Below, piece by piece: positions 7,879-16,196 of a stretch of DNA of 64,000 bases. The first letter of the stretch is position 1, and each line of letters begins with the position of its first letter. The notes beneath the pieces are model-generated. The model was not told the DNA's origin. It made no database searches and saw nothing but the letters and a program-made list of their open reading frames with translations. Both the position numbers and the translations under genes were made by a program. Source of the stretch: Filimonas sp. (GTDB lineage: Bacteria > Bacteroidota > Bacteroidia > Chitinophagales > Chitinophagaceae); the NCBI GenBank assembly GCA_017306865.1, contig JAFKHH010000016.1, positions 248,001 through 312,000 of the forward strand, given 5' to 3'.

Positions 7879-9249
7879 ATGAACACCGAGGACTTATTAA
7901 AAATACGATACTACTTCAATAGCGGCGATACGCGTACATACGCAGTGCGGAAGGTACAGTTGCAGCATTTAAAAGAAGCAGTGAAAAACTATGAAGGCCG
8001 AATTATAGAAGCCTTACACGCCGATTTACATAAGTCGGCAGAGGAATCATATACTACAGAGATCGGAATTGTTTATGCAGAGATTTCTCATACACTGGCT
8101 AACCTGAGGGTTTGGATGGAAGATACGCACGTAAGCACGCCACTGGCACTCTTCCCTTCATCCAGCTCTATTACGCGCGATCCATGGGGCATTAGCCTGA
8201 TCGTAGCACCGTGGAATTATCCTTTTCAACTGTTGATCGCACCGTTGATAGGTGCAATAGCAGGTGGCAATTGTGCTGTACTAAAGCCGTCGGAGTTTGC
8301 GCCGCGTACTGCTGCAGTCATCACGGCAATGATCACAGAGCATTTTGCCTCTGACTATATTGCTGTAGTAAATGGTGACGGAGCTAATGTGATCCAGGAT
8401 TTGTTTTCCCGTTTTCGCTTCGATCATATTTTCTTTACCGGTAGCGTAAATGTAGGCAGGCAGATGGCGAAGATGGCGGCGGAGCAATTGATCCCAACAA
8501 CACTGGAACTAGGTGGCAAAAGCCCTTGCATAGTTGATAAGGATGTAAACATTAAAGTAGCCGCCGCGCGCATCGCATGGGGTAAATTTACCAATGCAGG
8601 ACAAACATGTGTTGCCCCGGATTACTTGCTGGTGCATGAGTCTGTAAAAACATCTTTGATAGAAGAGATCATTTCCTGTATTGATAAATTTTACGGAACT
8701 AACCCGCAGCAATCTGATGATTATGGGCGCATTATTACGGACAGACATTTCGGACGGCTTCAGTCTTTTCTTACACAAGGTAAATCTTTGACAAATGGCG
8801 AGGTGAACAGCGAGACTAGATATATTCCACCTACCTTGCTGGAAGATGTACCACTAAATGCACCAGTAATGCAGGAAGAAATTTTTGGGCCAATACTACC
8901 TGTATATTCTTACAACACAAAAGAAGAGGCGCTATCGTTTATACAGCAACATCCGGATCCGTTGGCCTTATATGTATTTAGTAACAATAAAAAGATACAG
9001 GCTTATTTCACGCAAAACATCTCATTTGGTGGGGGCTGTATTAATAATACGCTGGTGCACCTGGGTAACCCGGAACTACCGTTTGGCGGCGTGGGGAATA
9101 GTGGTATAGGGCAATATCATGGCAAGTATAGTTTTGAAACATTTACCCGCCCGAAAGCTGTATTAAAAACGAGCACCATGCTTGATCCATCAATTAAATA
9201 TCCGCCGTATAAGGGGAAGTTGCGTTTGCTAAAATGGCTGTTGAAATAG
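7879..9249 (+). CDS. NAD(P)-dependent aldehyde dehydrogenase
   Basis: This 456-residue soluble aldehyde dehydrogenase is of the shorter class-3 type, which oxidises medium or long-chain or aromatic aldehydes to acids. Visible catalytic elements are PWNYPF (Asn113), the general base Glu210 in LELGGK, the nucleophile Cys244 in GQTCVAP, and EEIFGPILPV near residue 335. Like other class-3 enzymes it ends in a hydrophobic, basic tail (GKLRLLKWLLK), which may touch the membrane. It is divergent from the Gfo/Idh gene, with a 184-bp gap holding the candidate operator. Substrate cannot be told from sequence. Confidence 0.92.
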   Translation: MNTEDLLKIRYYFNSGDTRTYAVRKVQLQHLKEAVKNYEGRIIEALHADLHKSAEESYTTEIGIVYAEISHTLANLRVWMEDTHVSTPLALFPSSSSITRDPWGISLIVAPWNYPFQLLIAPLIGAIAGGNCAVLKPSEFAPRTAAVITAMITEHFASDYIAVVNGDGANVIQDLFSRFRFDHIFFTGSVNVGRQMAKMAAEQLIPTTLELGGKSPCIVDKDVNIKVAAARIAWGKFTNAGQTCVAPDYLLVHESVKTSLIEEIISCIDKFYGTNPQQSDDYGRIITDRHFGRLQSFLTQGKSLTNGEVNSETRYIPPTLLEDVPLNAPVMQEEIFGPILPVYSYNTKEEALSFIQQHPDPLALYVFSNNKKIQAYFTQNISFGGGCINNTLVHLGNPELPFGGVGNSGIGQYHGKYSFETFTRPKAVLKTSTMLDPSIKYPPYKGKLRLLKWLLK

Positions 9250-9483
9250 TTCCAGGTGTTTCAACGTTTCATGGGGTTTCATTGAAACGTCCTGCAAAAA
9301 GCGGTATTAAACACATAGGTAAGATAGGAGAAATCGCTTCGCGATTTTTGAATAATTAACCGCTGAGCCGCAGAGAACGGGGAGTTACGCAGCAATATTG
9401 TTCACGATTCTCGTCTCACGATTCACGATTATTTCTTTGCGACCTTTGCGACACTTGGCATCTTTGCGTGAAACATATGAACT
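9250..9483. repeat. Spacer filled with GTTTCAA, GCAGAG, TTCACGA and CTTTGCG words
   Basis: The 234-bp gap contains four word families in a row: GTTTCAACGTTTCATG (9258-9290), CCGCAGAGAACGG (9367-9382), TTCACGATTCTCG and CACGATTCACGA (9401-9430), and CTTTGCGACCTTTGCG (9435-9474). No coding sequence is supported. Confidence 0.55.
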
Positions 9484-10071
9484 ATGACCGGTAAACAATC
9501 ATTCTTAAAAAAATTATATCCTTTGCTAATGAAGGTGACAAACCTCTTTGGCGCAAATAATAAAGTATTGGACAATAACAAACACGTTGCGCCCCCACAA
9601 TCTTTGTATGACCTGGCAGCAACACAAAATAACGGGCAAGCAGTAGCATTGAGTAATTTTAAGGGAAAGAAAATCCTGTTTGTCAATACTGCTTCCAATT
9701 GCGGTTATACCGGGCAATATGCAGAATTACAACAATTGCACGAGCGTTTTCCGCAACTGGTTATACTCGGCTTTCCGGCAAATGATTTTAAAGAACAGGA
9801 GAAAGGGTCTGATGCAGAAATAGCCGAGTTCTGTAAGGTGAACTATGGCGTAACATTTCCGATCATGCAAAAAAGCAGCGTGATCAGAAGCGCAGAACAA
9901 AACAAGGTTTTTGACTGGCTAAGTAGCGCTGCCAAAAACGGATGGAACGATCAGCAACCGGAATGGAATTTTAGTAAGTATCTTACAGACGAACAGGGTA
10001 ACCTGCTGCACTATTTCGGCCCATCGGTTTCACCATTGAGCAAGGAGATAACAGAAGCTATCAACATATAA
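9484..10071 (+). CDS. Glutathione peroxidase family thiol peroxidase
   Basis: This 195-residue protein of the glutathione peroxidase family reduces hydroperoxides, in bacteria usually with thioredoxin. The peroxidatic residue is Cys73 in NTASNCGYT, so this is a cysteine rather than selenocysteine enzyme. The usual Gln segment appears as FPANDFKEQEKGSD, and the Trp motif as PEWNFSKYL. The N-terminus is about 35 residues longer than the minimal family domain (SFLKKLYPLLMKVTN) and mildly hydrophobic, but it is not a clear signal peptide. A small membrane protein gene follows after 10 bp and is probably co-transcribed. Confidence 0.9.
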   Translation: MTGKQSFLKKLYPLLMKVTNLFGANNKVLDNNKHVAPPQSLYDLAATQNNGQAVALSNFKGKKILFVNTASNCGYTGQYAELQQLHERFPQLVILGFPANDFKEQEKGSDAEIAEFCKVNYGVTFPIMQKSSVIRSAEQNKVFDWLSSAAKNGWNDQQPEWNFSKYLTDEQGNLLHYFGPSVSPLSKEITEAINI

Positions 10072-10081
10072 ACACGATAAC

Positions 10082-10600
10082 ATGCTAACAAAATCCCTGA
10101 TTGAAAAATACTTTGTTGCGGAAAAAAATGCGTGCCTGGTATTCATCATTATAGGCATTATAACAACGCTTGTTGCTATTACAGGCTATCTAGTTTATAA
10201 AAATAATTTCTGGAAGGGCGCGTTCATCCCATTGTTATTGCTTGGCACCGTTCAGATCATAACCGCATATATGCCGTATAAAAAAGCGGATGAATTTCGT
10301 ACGGCAAATGTGTATGCAATGGACATGAACCCTTCTCTGCTAAGAGAAAAAGAGTTGCCACGTATGCAACAGTTACAGCGTAGCATCAATTTGTTTCGCT
10401 GGATAGAAATTGCGCTTATTGTTGTAGCCGCAGTTCTGATCTTTCGTTTCAGGGCGAACCCGGAGCAAGTCTATTGGTATGGCTTCGGCGTAGCATTGCT
10501 GATACAATCGGCAATTTTATTAGTAGGCGAGGTCATGGCTGGTCAGCGGGCATCAGGATATTTGTTGCAATTGGAAGCATTTATTAAACAAATAGGATAA
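10082..10600 (+). CDS. Four-helix membrane protein of unknown function
   Basis: This 172-residue protein shows four hydrophobic segments: about residues 20-40, 48-66, 104-122 and 130-150. Between helices two and three is a charged loop (RTANVYAMDMNPSLLREKE). I do not recognise a named family. It starts 10 bp after the glutathione peroxidase stop, on the same strand, so a shared transcript is likely. The charged loop and paired helices suggest an inner-membrane protein without an obvious transport or enzymatic motif. Confidence 0.72.
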   Translation: MLTKSLIEKYFVAEKNACLVFIIIGIITTLVAITGYLVYKNNFWKGAFIPLLLLGTVQIITAYMPYKKADEFRTANVYAMDMNPSLLREKELPRMQQLQRSINLFRWIEIALIVVAAVLIFRFRANPEQVYWYGFGVALLIQSAILLVGEVMAGQRASGYLLQLEAFIKQIG

Positions 10601-10603
10601 ACT

Positions 10604-10733
10604 ATTCACCGCAGAGCCGCAGAGAACGGAGAGTAACATAGAGAGAAGCCTATTCACGATTGCCGCCTCACGATTCACGAAACCTCCTTTGCACCAACTG
10701 TAATACTTATAGGTCTTTGTGTGACATAAGTGT
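10604..10733. repeat. GCAGAG and TTCACGA word array between converging genes
   Basis: CACCGCAGAGCCGCAGAG (10605-10622) and ATTCACGATTGCCGCCTCAC (10650-10669) lie between converging genes. They belong to the same word families seen at 9357-9430 and elsewhere. Confidence 0.5.
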
Positions 10734-11225
10734 TTAAAAGAATTTTACTACAGGTTCTTCGCCCATTTTCCCAAACATACCAGTAATTGTCTTTATTCTG
10801 AATGCGAAGATCTCTTTCAGCTTAGGCCGTACTAGTACGCTGTTTGCGATGTCTCCTACGAACCAATAAGGAATTTTATAATGCACGAGATCAGTCATTT
10901 CTACGCCGCCCGCTATTTCTTTAAAGTGATGTTGATGATGCCATAGGGAATAAGGCCCAAAACGCTGTTCATCTACAAAGTACGTCTTGTCTTGCACATG
11001 TGTTATCTCTGTCATCCAGTACATAGAAATGCCGAGCAAAGGTTTTAGTGTATATTCTATAACCTGGCCGGCATACATAAAATCCTGTTGCTTGCTTGTT
11101 ACAGTAAACGACATATTACCTGGTGTAATGCTTTGCAGGTTGGCAGGGTTACTAAAGAACCGCCACGCTGTATCGAGGTCAACCGGCATTTGTTGTGTTA
11201 CAGTGAGTTTGTAAACGATCGACAT
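10734..11225 (-). CDS. SRPBCC-fold (START-like) ligand-binding protein
   Basis: This 163-residue protein has the SRPBCC layout: an opening strand (VYKLTVTQQMPVDLDTAWRF), FFSNPANLQSITP as the helix signature, and a long C-terminal helix (RPKLKEIFAFRIKTITGMF). The superfamily encloses hydrophobic ligands. This branch is often annotated as a cell-division-inhibitor-like or coenzyme-Q-binding protein, but no enzymatic residue set is visible. It is a lone gene with repeat-filled spacers on both sides. Confidence 0.75.
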   Translation of the reverse strand: MSIVYKLTVTQQMPVDLDTAWRFFSNPANLQSITPGNMSFTVTSKQQDFMYAGQVIEYTLKPLLGISMYWMTEITHVQDKTYFVDEQRFGPYSLWHHQHHFKEIAGGVEMTDLVHYKIPYWFVGDIANSVLVRPKLKEIFAFRIKTITGMFGKMGEEPVVKFF

Positions 11226-11384
11226 AAGTTTGGGTTTGTCACAAAAAAGAGGTTATAACGCAAAGGTCGCAAAGGAAACGCAGAGATTTGCCACAGAGGC
11301 ATGGTAACACAGAAATTCACCATTCGAAATTCCTTGTTCGATATTTAATGACTTATTGACTCTCTTCTTGCTTTGCTGAATTAA
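11226..11384. repeat. CGCAAAG/CACAGAG word array
   Basis: Positions 11257-11318 read as a chain of near-repeated words: ACGCAAAGGTCGCAAAGG, AACGCAGAG, CCACAGAGG, AACACAGAA. This is among the clearest examples of the word arrays found throughout the host part of the window. Confidence 0.6.
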
Positions 11385-11415
11385 ACAAAAAGGCCCATCT
11401 TAAAAAAGATGAGCC
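11385..11415 (-). terminator. Rho-independent terminator of the small Cys/Lys-rich gene
   Basis: On the minus strand GGCTCATCTT pairs with AAGATGGGCC (one G-T pair) and is followed by TTTTTG. It lies 30 bp after the stop of the 67-residue gene. Confidence 0.8.
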
Positions 11416-11445
11416 ATTATTATTCGTTCTCGCTAGACTGTGTTG

Positions 11446-11649
11446 TTATGCTGCTTTTTTTACCGCAGGCTTTGCAGCTTTGTCTTTATCTGCTTTTGCC
11501 TCTTTCTTTTCTGCTTTATCTTTTGTGCAGCATTCTTTGTTTTCTTTTTTGCAACAAGCTTTGTCTTTTCCTTTTTTGTCATCGCCTTGTGCAAATGCAA
11601 AGCTGGTAACCAATAAAGCCGCTGTTGCGAGTGTAAGTATTTTCTTCAT
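11446..11649 (-). CDS. Small exported Lys/Ala/Cys-rich protein
   Basis: This 67-residue protein has a clean Sec signal (MKKILTLATAALLVTSFAFA, cleavage after AFAQ). The mature part is about 47 residues, is almost entirely Lys, Ala, Asp and Glu, and carries two Cys pairs (KACCKKENKECCTK). The gene has its own terminator, supporting expression. Nothing like an enzyme is present. The CC...CC arrangement could bind metal or form disulfides after export, and the Lys/Ala tail resembles low-complexity histone-like tails. Function is unknown. Confidence 0.75.
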   Translation of the reverse strand: MKKILTLATAALLVTSFAFAQGDDKKGKDKACCKKENKECCTKDKAEKKEAKADKDKAAKPAVKKAA

Positions 11650-11752
11650 ACCGTTTTATTTTTAAGGTTTATTGTAACGTTACTGAAGATACTGTTTTTT
11701 AACCCCGCTGCTGATAAGTGTTTGTTAAAGTAGCGGATGTTTACACAAGCGG

Positions 11753-12412
11753 TTAATTCCAGCTTGCCAGCACTGTTACACCACCTTGTACTACCTGGTT
11801 CAGGCTAACTTCTACTTTAGTGCCTACCGGCAATAATACGTCTACACGGCTACCAAATTTGATAAAGCCCATTTCTTCTCCTTGCTTTACCTGCTGACCT
11901 GCTGTAAGGTAATTGCAGATACGCTTAGCAAGGGCGCCGGCTATTTGTTTTACAAGAATGATCCCTTTTTCATTTTCCAACACTACACTATGTCTTTCAT
12001 TCTCTGTAGAAGATTTTGGATGCCAGGCTACCAGGTATTTGCCTTTGTGGTACTGGCTATATTTTACGTTGCCGCTCATGGCATTCCTGTTCACGTGTAC
12101 GTTTGCAGGGCTCATAAAGATGCTAACCTGTATGCGTTTGTCTTTGAAATATTCTACATCTACAATTTCTTCTATTACTACCACTTTCCCATCTGCCGGG
12201 CAGATCACTTTGTTGTCATCTATGGTCAACTTCCTGTTAGGAATGCGGAAGAAAGAAACAATGAAAAGGAAAAGGCCCAGTGTTACAATGAAAATAATAC
12301 CGGCCAGCCATGGCAAATTTGCACTTAAGAACGTAAAAGAGATAATATTGAGCACACCGAAGATCAATGCTGCAATGCCAATGGATTTGTATCCTTCTTT
12401 GTGAATTGTCAT
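11753..12412 (-). CDS. psd: Phosphatidylserine decarboxylase
   Basis: This 219-residue protein is of the short, single-polypeptide phosphatidylserine decarboxylase type. It makes phosphatidylethanolamine from phosphatidylserine at the inner membrane. Two N-terminal helices (residues 10-52) anchor it. The self-cleavage site is in FGSRVDVLLP, where Ser188 would become the pyruvoyl cofactor. The upstream HRNAMSGNV/NVHVNRN region holds conserved His residues. CdsA is encoded 239 bp upstream on the same strand, so two phospholipid-synthesis steps are clustered here. Confidence 0.92.
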   Translation of the reverse strand: MTIHKEGYKSIGIAALIFGVLNIISFTFLSANLPWLAGIIFIVTLGLFLFIVSFFRIPNRKLTIDDNKVICPADGKVVVIEEIVDVEYFKDKRIQVSIFMSPANVHVNRNAMSGNVKYSQYHKGKYLVAWHPKSSTENERHSVVLENEKGIILVKQIAGALAKRICNYLTAGQQVKQGEEMGFIKFGSRVDVLLPVGTKVEVSLNQVVQGGVTVLASWN

Positions 12413-12651
12413 TTTTTTGATTTGAACTGCAAAGGTAGATTTAAATGGGGGAATTGTGGCATTGTTTAATAGCTAAATTGACTGGAATATATGAGAAACA
12501 AGGAGTTAGAAAATTACTAAATCACAGTCAAGAGGCAGAGGGCATAACGATTGCGCAGAAAAAAGAAAATGAATTTGCCGCATAGACTCAGAAACACAGA
12601 AAAGAAAACTTATCGGGCCTCTCCGTTCTCTGCGTCTCTGCGGTAAATTTC
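12413..12651. repeat. Inverted GCAGAG/CTCTGCG word array
   Basis: Between psd and cdsA, CCGCATAGACTCAGAAACAC (12579-12598) faces CCGTTCTCTGCGTCTCTGCG (12623-12642). The two arms are inverted relatives and could fold into an imperfect hairpin. No gene is seen. Confidence 0.5.
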
Positions 12652-13530
12652 TTACGCCATTACCAGTTTTAAATATAACCACACAATGGGTGTTGCCAGT
12701 AAGAGTGAATCGAAACGGTCGAGGAAGCCGCCGTGACCGGGCATCATGCTGCCGCTGTCTTTTACGCCCGCCATGCGTTTGAGTTTGCTCTCCAGCAGGT
12801 CACCGGCTGTACCAAAAATGGCTGCAATAGCAGAAACAACGAGCAATAGTTGTGTATCGCCCATATAAGCCCAGTTACCTACCAGCGTTACAACTACTAC
12901 CGCAAGTATAGCACCACCTACGGTGCCTTCCCATGTTTTCTTAGGAGATATTTTGGAGAAGGGCGTTTTACCTATAAATGACCCGACAATGTATGCCATG
13001 GTATCATTGATCCAGATAGACGCGATTAATACAATCGGTATGCGCCAGCCAAAATCAGGGAACGAGAAGTATTCTGTAAATCTCGTATCATAATTACGGA
13101 TGTTGATCATTAAACCCCAGCTTAGGGATATGTACAATAAACCGAGCAATGAGTGTACAAGTACTTTTGGATTGAACTTTTTGCTGAGCAAGACTTCCAC
13201 TACGGGAATAGCAATTGCGAAAACGATCATGAGCCACTTTCCTATTTCCGCAAAATAAAAACCACCTAACCTGTATGACTTGTTGGTCATAAATAACATG
13301 AAGCCCCAGCCGAGGAGCATGATACCGTATTTATGAAAAGGATTGATCTTTTGATATCCGGGATCAATTAGCCCGATGAGTTTCTGGTATTCATGCCAGC
13401 AACCAAAATGTATAACAGAGAAGAGCAGGAAGAATGTCCAGTGATTGAGCAACAGACCTGTGAGCATAATGATCACAAAGAATACTGCTGATAACGCACG
13501 TGTCTTAAAGGTATCTACGTTGAAAGCCAA
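12652..13530 (-). CDS. cdsA: Phosphatidate cytidylyltransferase
   Basis: This 292-residue integral membrane protein has about eight helices. It makes CDP-diacylglycerol from phosphatidic acid and CTP. The family signature is intact near the C-terminus: SKLKRMAGVKDSG, then PGHGG and FLDRFDS. The metal-binding Asp residues in this signature are all present. It lies between the DUF2007-like gene (131 bp upstream) and psd (downstream). Confidence 0.95.
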   Translation of the reverse strand: MAFNVDTFKTRALSAVFFVIIMLTGLLLNHWTFFLLFSVIHFGCWHEYQKLIGLIDPGYQKINPFHKYGIMLLGWGFMLFMTNKSYRLGGFYFAEIGKWLMIVFAIAIPVVEVLLSKKFNPKVLVHSLLGLLYISLSWGLMINIRNYDTRFTEYFSFPDFGWRIPIVLIASIWINDTMAYIVGSFIGKTPFSKISPKKTWEGTVGGAILAVVVVTLVGNWAYMGDTQLLLVVSAIAAIFGTAGDLLESKLKRMAGVKDSGSMMPGHGGFLDRFDSLLLATPIVWLYLKLVMA

Positions 13531-13661
13531 GGTGAGATGATTTAGGTGTAAAAATAACAGGGAATTGTTGAATTGCTCAATTGTTACATGGTTATATTGC
13601 TGTATGGTTTATCCAAATAACAATTTAACCATAAAACCATTTGACCACAATTATCCGCGCA

Positions 13662-13865
13662 TCAGTTTAATAATCCCTTATCCAGCAACCCTCTCGCTAT
13701 TTCTTTAAAATGAACCGGCACATATATTTCAATATCGCCATAGAGCATACTGCTGTCCTGTTTGTTCAGCAGCATTACGCGGATCTGGTTTTCTTCCAGC
13801 ATGCCTTTGATAATGCTGGCCTCAGTCGGATTTTTAGTTGCAAAGAGTAAGTACCAGGGAGCCAT
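13662..13865 (-). CDS. DUF2007-type small signal-transducing-like protein
   Basis: This 67-residue protein matches the DUF2007 pattern: WYLLFATKNPTEASIIKGML, then ENQIRVMLLNKQDSS, and an end describing a strand plus amphipathic helix (IEIYVPVHFKEIARGLL). The fold is ferredoxin-like and the function is unknown. It starts 8 bp after the CPBP protease gene, so the two are translationally close and probably co-expressed, with cdsA behind. Confidence 0.82.
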   Translation of the reverse strand: MAPWYLLFATKNPTEASIIKGMLEENQIRVMLLNKQDSSMLYGDIEIYVPVHFKEIARGLLDKGLLN

Positions 13866-13873
13866 CAGGATAT

Positions 13874-14800
13874 TTATTGATTGTCTGTTGTGGTTGGTAT
13901 AGCATGCGCTGCCTGTAATTTATCACTTTCTTTTTTGAAATAAATAAACAGGGCTATTACAGCAATTAATCCTATTGCACCAAAATAATATGGATATGTT
14001 TCGTTCATGCTATCTGCATCCAGCTTACCTGTCTTGCTTAGCACATACATCTGCGTTACAGCAAGTGCATTGTTTACAAAATGCGCAAGAATATTCAACC
14101 AGATATTTTTACTGAAGTAAAAAAGATAGCCAAGCATACCGCCTAAAAAGAGGCGTGGCAAAAAGCCGTAATACGATAGATGAAAGGCGCTGAAGATAAT
14201 GCTGGTAATAAGGATACCGATCCATGCACGTTTTGTCCAACGTACCAGTAACTTCTGCATACAGCCGCGGAAAAACATTTCTTCGACCATTGCGGGTACA
14301 AAGGCGAGAATGACAAGGGTATAGATATATTCACCAAAGGAACGCATGTTGGCAATAACCAATACCTGTTGTGTGTATTCGTCCTCTGCCTTCCTGAATA
14401 TTTTTTGCCAATGTTTGGAAATAGGGATCTGTTCATTCAACTGGGCAAGGCTACCGCTTACAGCTAATGCGACTAGCACTATGAGTACCATTGTGCCGAT
14501 CTGTTTGGCATTGATAATGCGTGAGAAGCCTAGTTCTTGCAGGGGGTCCTGGTTGAGGATGCGACCATATAGCAGTGCGGGGATACCAAGTGCTACAAAG
14601 GCGCCTACGCCTTGTATGAGACGGATAACGGAAGCATTTTCCGGCTTTAACATTTCAAACTCCATCTCGGTTACGGGTACGTGTAAAAGACTGACTACCA
14701 ATATGGCTGATGCCATAGCTGCGAGTATAAGTCCTACGCCGATCAATCCCAGCAAAATGCCAAACTGCCCCAAATAGCTAATTCTTCCCTGTTGGTACAT
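13874..14800 (-). CDS. CPBP family intramembrane glutamic endopeptidase
   Basis: This is a polytopic CPBP (CAAX protease and bacteriocin-processing) protein, 308 residues from the chosen start. Catalytic motifs are EEMFFRG (paired Glu plus Arg), FSAFHLSYYGFLPRLF (His) and NILAHFVNNA. An upstream in-frame ATG at 14866 would add 22 non-hydrophobic residues. The downstream MYQQGRISY start at 14800 fits better, as the longer version would begin within an AT-rich promoter-like stretch. It heads the block DUF2007-cdsA-psd, so it may share regulation with phospholipid synthesis. Substrate unknown. Confidence 0.87.
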   Translation of the reverse strand: MYQQGRISYLGQFGILLGLIGVGLILAAMASAILVVSLLHVPVTEMEFEMLKPENASVIRLIQGVGAFVALGIPALLYGRILNQDPLQELGFSRIINAKQIGTMVLIVLVALAVSGSLAQLNEQIPISKHWQKIFRKAEDEYTQQVLVIANMRSFGEYIYTLVILAFVPAMVEEMFFRGCMQKLLVRWTKRAWIGILITSIIFSAFHLSYYGFLPRLFLGGMLGYLFYFSKNIWLNILAHFVNNALAVTQMYVLSKTGKLDADSMNETYPYYFGAIGLIAVIALFIYFKKESDKLQAAHAIPTTTDNQ

Positions 14801-14864
14801 ATAAATCCTGTATAAGGTTGTAAATTTGCGTCCTTTAATTGCGCTGCAAAGTAAGTCAAGTTTC

Positions 14865-15030
14865 AATGTTTCAGCGTTTCAAAAGTTTCAATGGTAAAAA
14901 TGAAACGGGTAAACGCAGCAATTTTTAAAACCCTTCGAAGTTTCTTCGCCTGATCCAGACCTGGCCGGGCAATAAAACTTCGCTGAGGAAAATGAAACGG
15001 GTGAGACTTTGAAACAATGAAACTAAAAGT
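14865..15030. repeat. GTTTCAA/TGAAAC word array in a divergent gap
   Basis: GTTTCAATGTTTCAGCG (14863-14879), AAAGTTTCAATGG (14881-14893), ATGAAACGGGT (14901-14911 and 14992-15002) and TTTGAAACAATGAAAC (15008-15023) fill the gap before dusB. The same words occur at 64-93, 9258-9290 and 33503-33560. Confidence 0.5.
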
Positions 15031-16062
15031 ATGGTACGTATTGGCAATATAGAACTTCCTGATTTCCCGCTGTTACTGGCTCCTATGGAGGATGTGAGTG
15101 ACCCGCCTTTCCGCGCGGTGTGTAAGGACAACGGAGCAGACCTGATGTACACGGAATTTATCAGCAGCGAGGGGCTAATACGTGATGCTATTAAGAGCAG
15201 GCAGAAACTAGACATTTTTGACTACGAGCGCCCGATTGGTATCCAGATTTTTGGAGGGGATGAGGAGGCGATGGCACTGAGTGCTAAAATAGTAAGTACG
15301 ACAGACCCTGATCTGGTGGATATTAACTTTGGCTGCCCGGTGAAGAAGGTGGTGTGCAAAGGTGCCGGCGCTGGCGTACTGAAGGATATAGACCTGATGA
15401 TACGCCTGACGAAAGCAGTGGTGAACTCTACAGATAAGCCTGTAACAGTAAAGACCCGCCTTGGCTGGGATGAAGATTCTATCAATATAGAAGAGGTGGC
15501 GGAACGTTTGCAGGATGTAGGCATTAAAGCACTAAGCATTCACGGACGTACGCGCTCCCAGATGTATAAGGGTGAGGCCGACTGGACGCTGATTGGTAAG
15601 GTGAAAAATAACCCTCGTATCCAGATCCCGATCTTTGGCAATGGTGATATTGACAGCCCGCAAAAGGCGTTGGAATATAAAAACCGCTATGGTGTAGATG
15701 GCATTATGATAGGCCGTGCGGCGATTGGTTACCCGTGGGTGTTCAATGAGATTAAACATTATGTAGCAACAGGCGTGGAAGCGCCTCCCCCAACTATACA
15801 ACAGCGTGTGGATGTGATCCGCAAGCATTTACAAAAATCCGTGGAATGGAAGGGTGAAGTGGTGGGCGTATTGGAAATGCGCAGGCACTATACCAACTAC
15901 CTGAAAGGATTCCCACACATAAAAGAATTCCGCAATCAACTGGTGAATCTAAAATCAGTGGAAGAAATAGAAGCGGTACTCGCAGAAATCGCCATCCGTT
16001 ACGATGGCCTTGTTCCCGAAAGAAAAATAGCAGCAGTAGCGACAGAAGAGCGGTGTGATTGA
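15031..16062 (+). CDS. dusB: tRNA-dihydrouridine synthase DusB
   Basis: This 343-residue flavoenzyme reduces uridines to dihydrouridine in tRNA D-loops. The TIM barrel starts at FPLLLAPMEDVSDPPFR, which binds FMN. DINFGCPVKKVVCKGAGAG contains the catalytic Cys109. IHGRTRSQMYKG and GNGDI, MIGRAAIG supply the phosphate-binding loops. The C-terminal helical domain (from about 245) recognises tRNA. Length and motifs match DusB. The stop is followed immediately by a TTCACGA-type palindrome shared with the converging neighbour. Confidence 0.95.
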   Translation: MVRIGNIELPDFPLLLAPMEDVSDPPFRAVCKDNGADLMYTEFISSEGLIRDAIKSRQKLDIFDYERPIGIQIFGGDEEAMALSAKIVSTTDPDLVDINFGCPVKKVVCKGAGAGVLKDIDLMIRLTKAVVNSTDKPVTVKTRLGWDEDSINIEEVAERLQDVGIKALSIHGRTRSQMYKGEADWTLIGKVKNNPRIQIPIFGNGDIDSPQKALEYKNRYGVDGIMIGRAAIGYPWVFNEIKHYVATGVEAPPPTIQQRVDVIRKHLQKSVEWKGEVVGVLEMRRHYTNYLKGFPHIKEFRNQLVNLKSVEEIEAVLAEIAIRYDGLVPERKIAAVATEERCD

Positions 16063-16196
16063 GCACGTGAATCGTGAGACGATAATCGTGAACGGCTAAC
16101 TAGTCTTCAAAAAAACTTTAATAGCGACAAGTTGGTATCAACAGATCCAGTTTGTGCCATCATTCACGATTATCGATTCACGTCTCACGAATCATC
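16063..16196. repeat. TTCACGA-type hairpin between converging genes
   Basis: CGTGAATCGTGAGACGATAA at 16065-16084 is facing its inverted relative ATTCACGATTATCGATTCAC at 16162-16181. The arms are long and imperfect. They sit on the stops of dusB and of the converging dioxygenase gene, a position expected of a bidirectional transcription end. Confidence 0.6.

Noticed and set aside
11257-11318. CRISPR array in the regularly worded spacers
   Set aside because: The words are 8-11 nt, vary from copy to copy and have no unique spacers. No cas genes are present.
14801-14866. Upstream start for the CPBP protease
   Set aside because: The added 22 residues are not conserved-looking, and the ATG lies within a promoter-like stretch.
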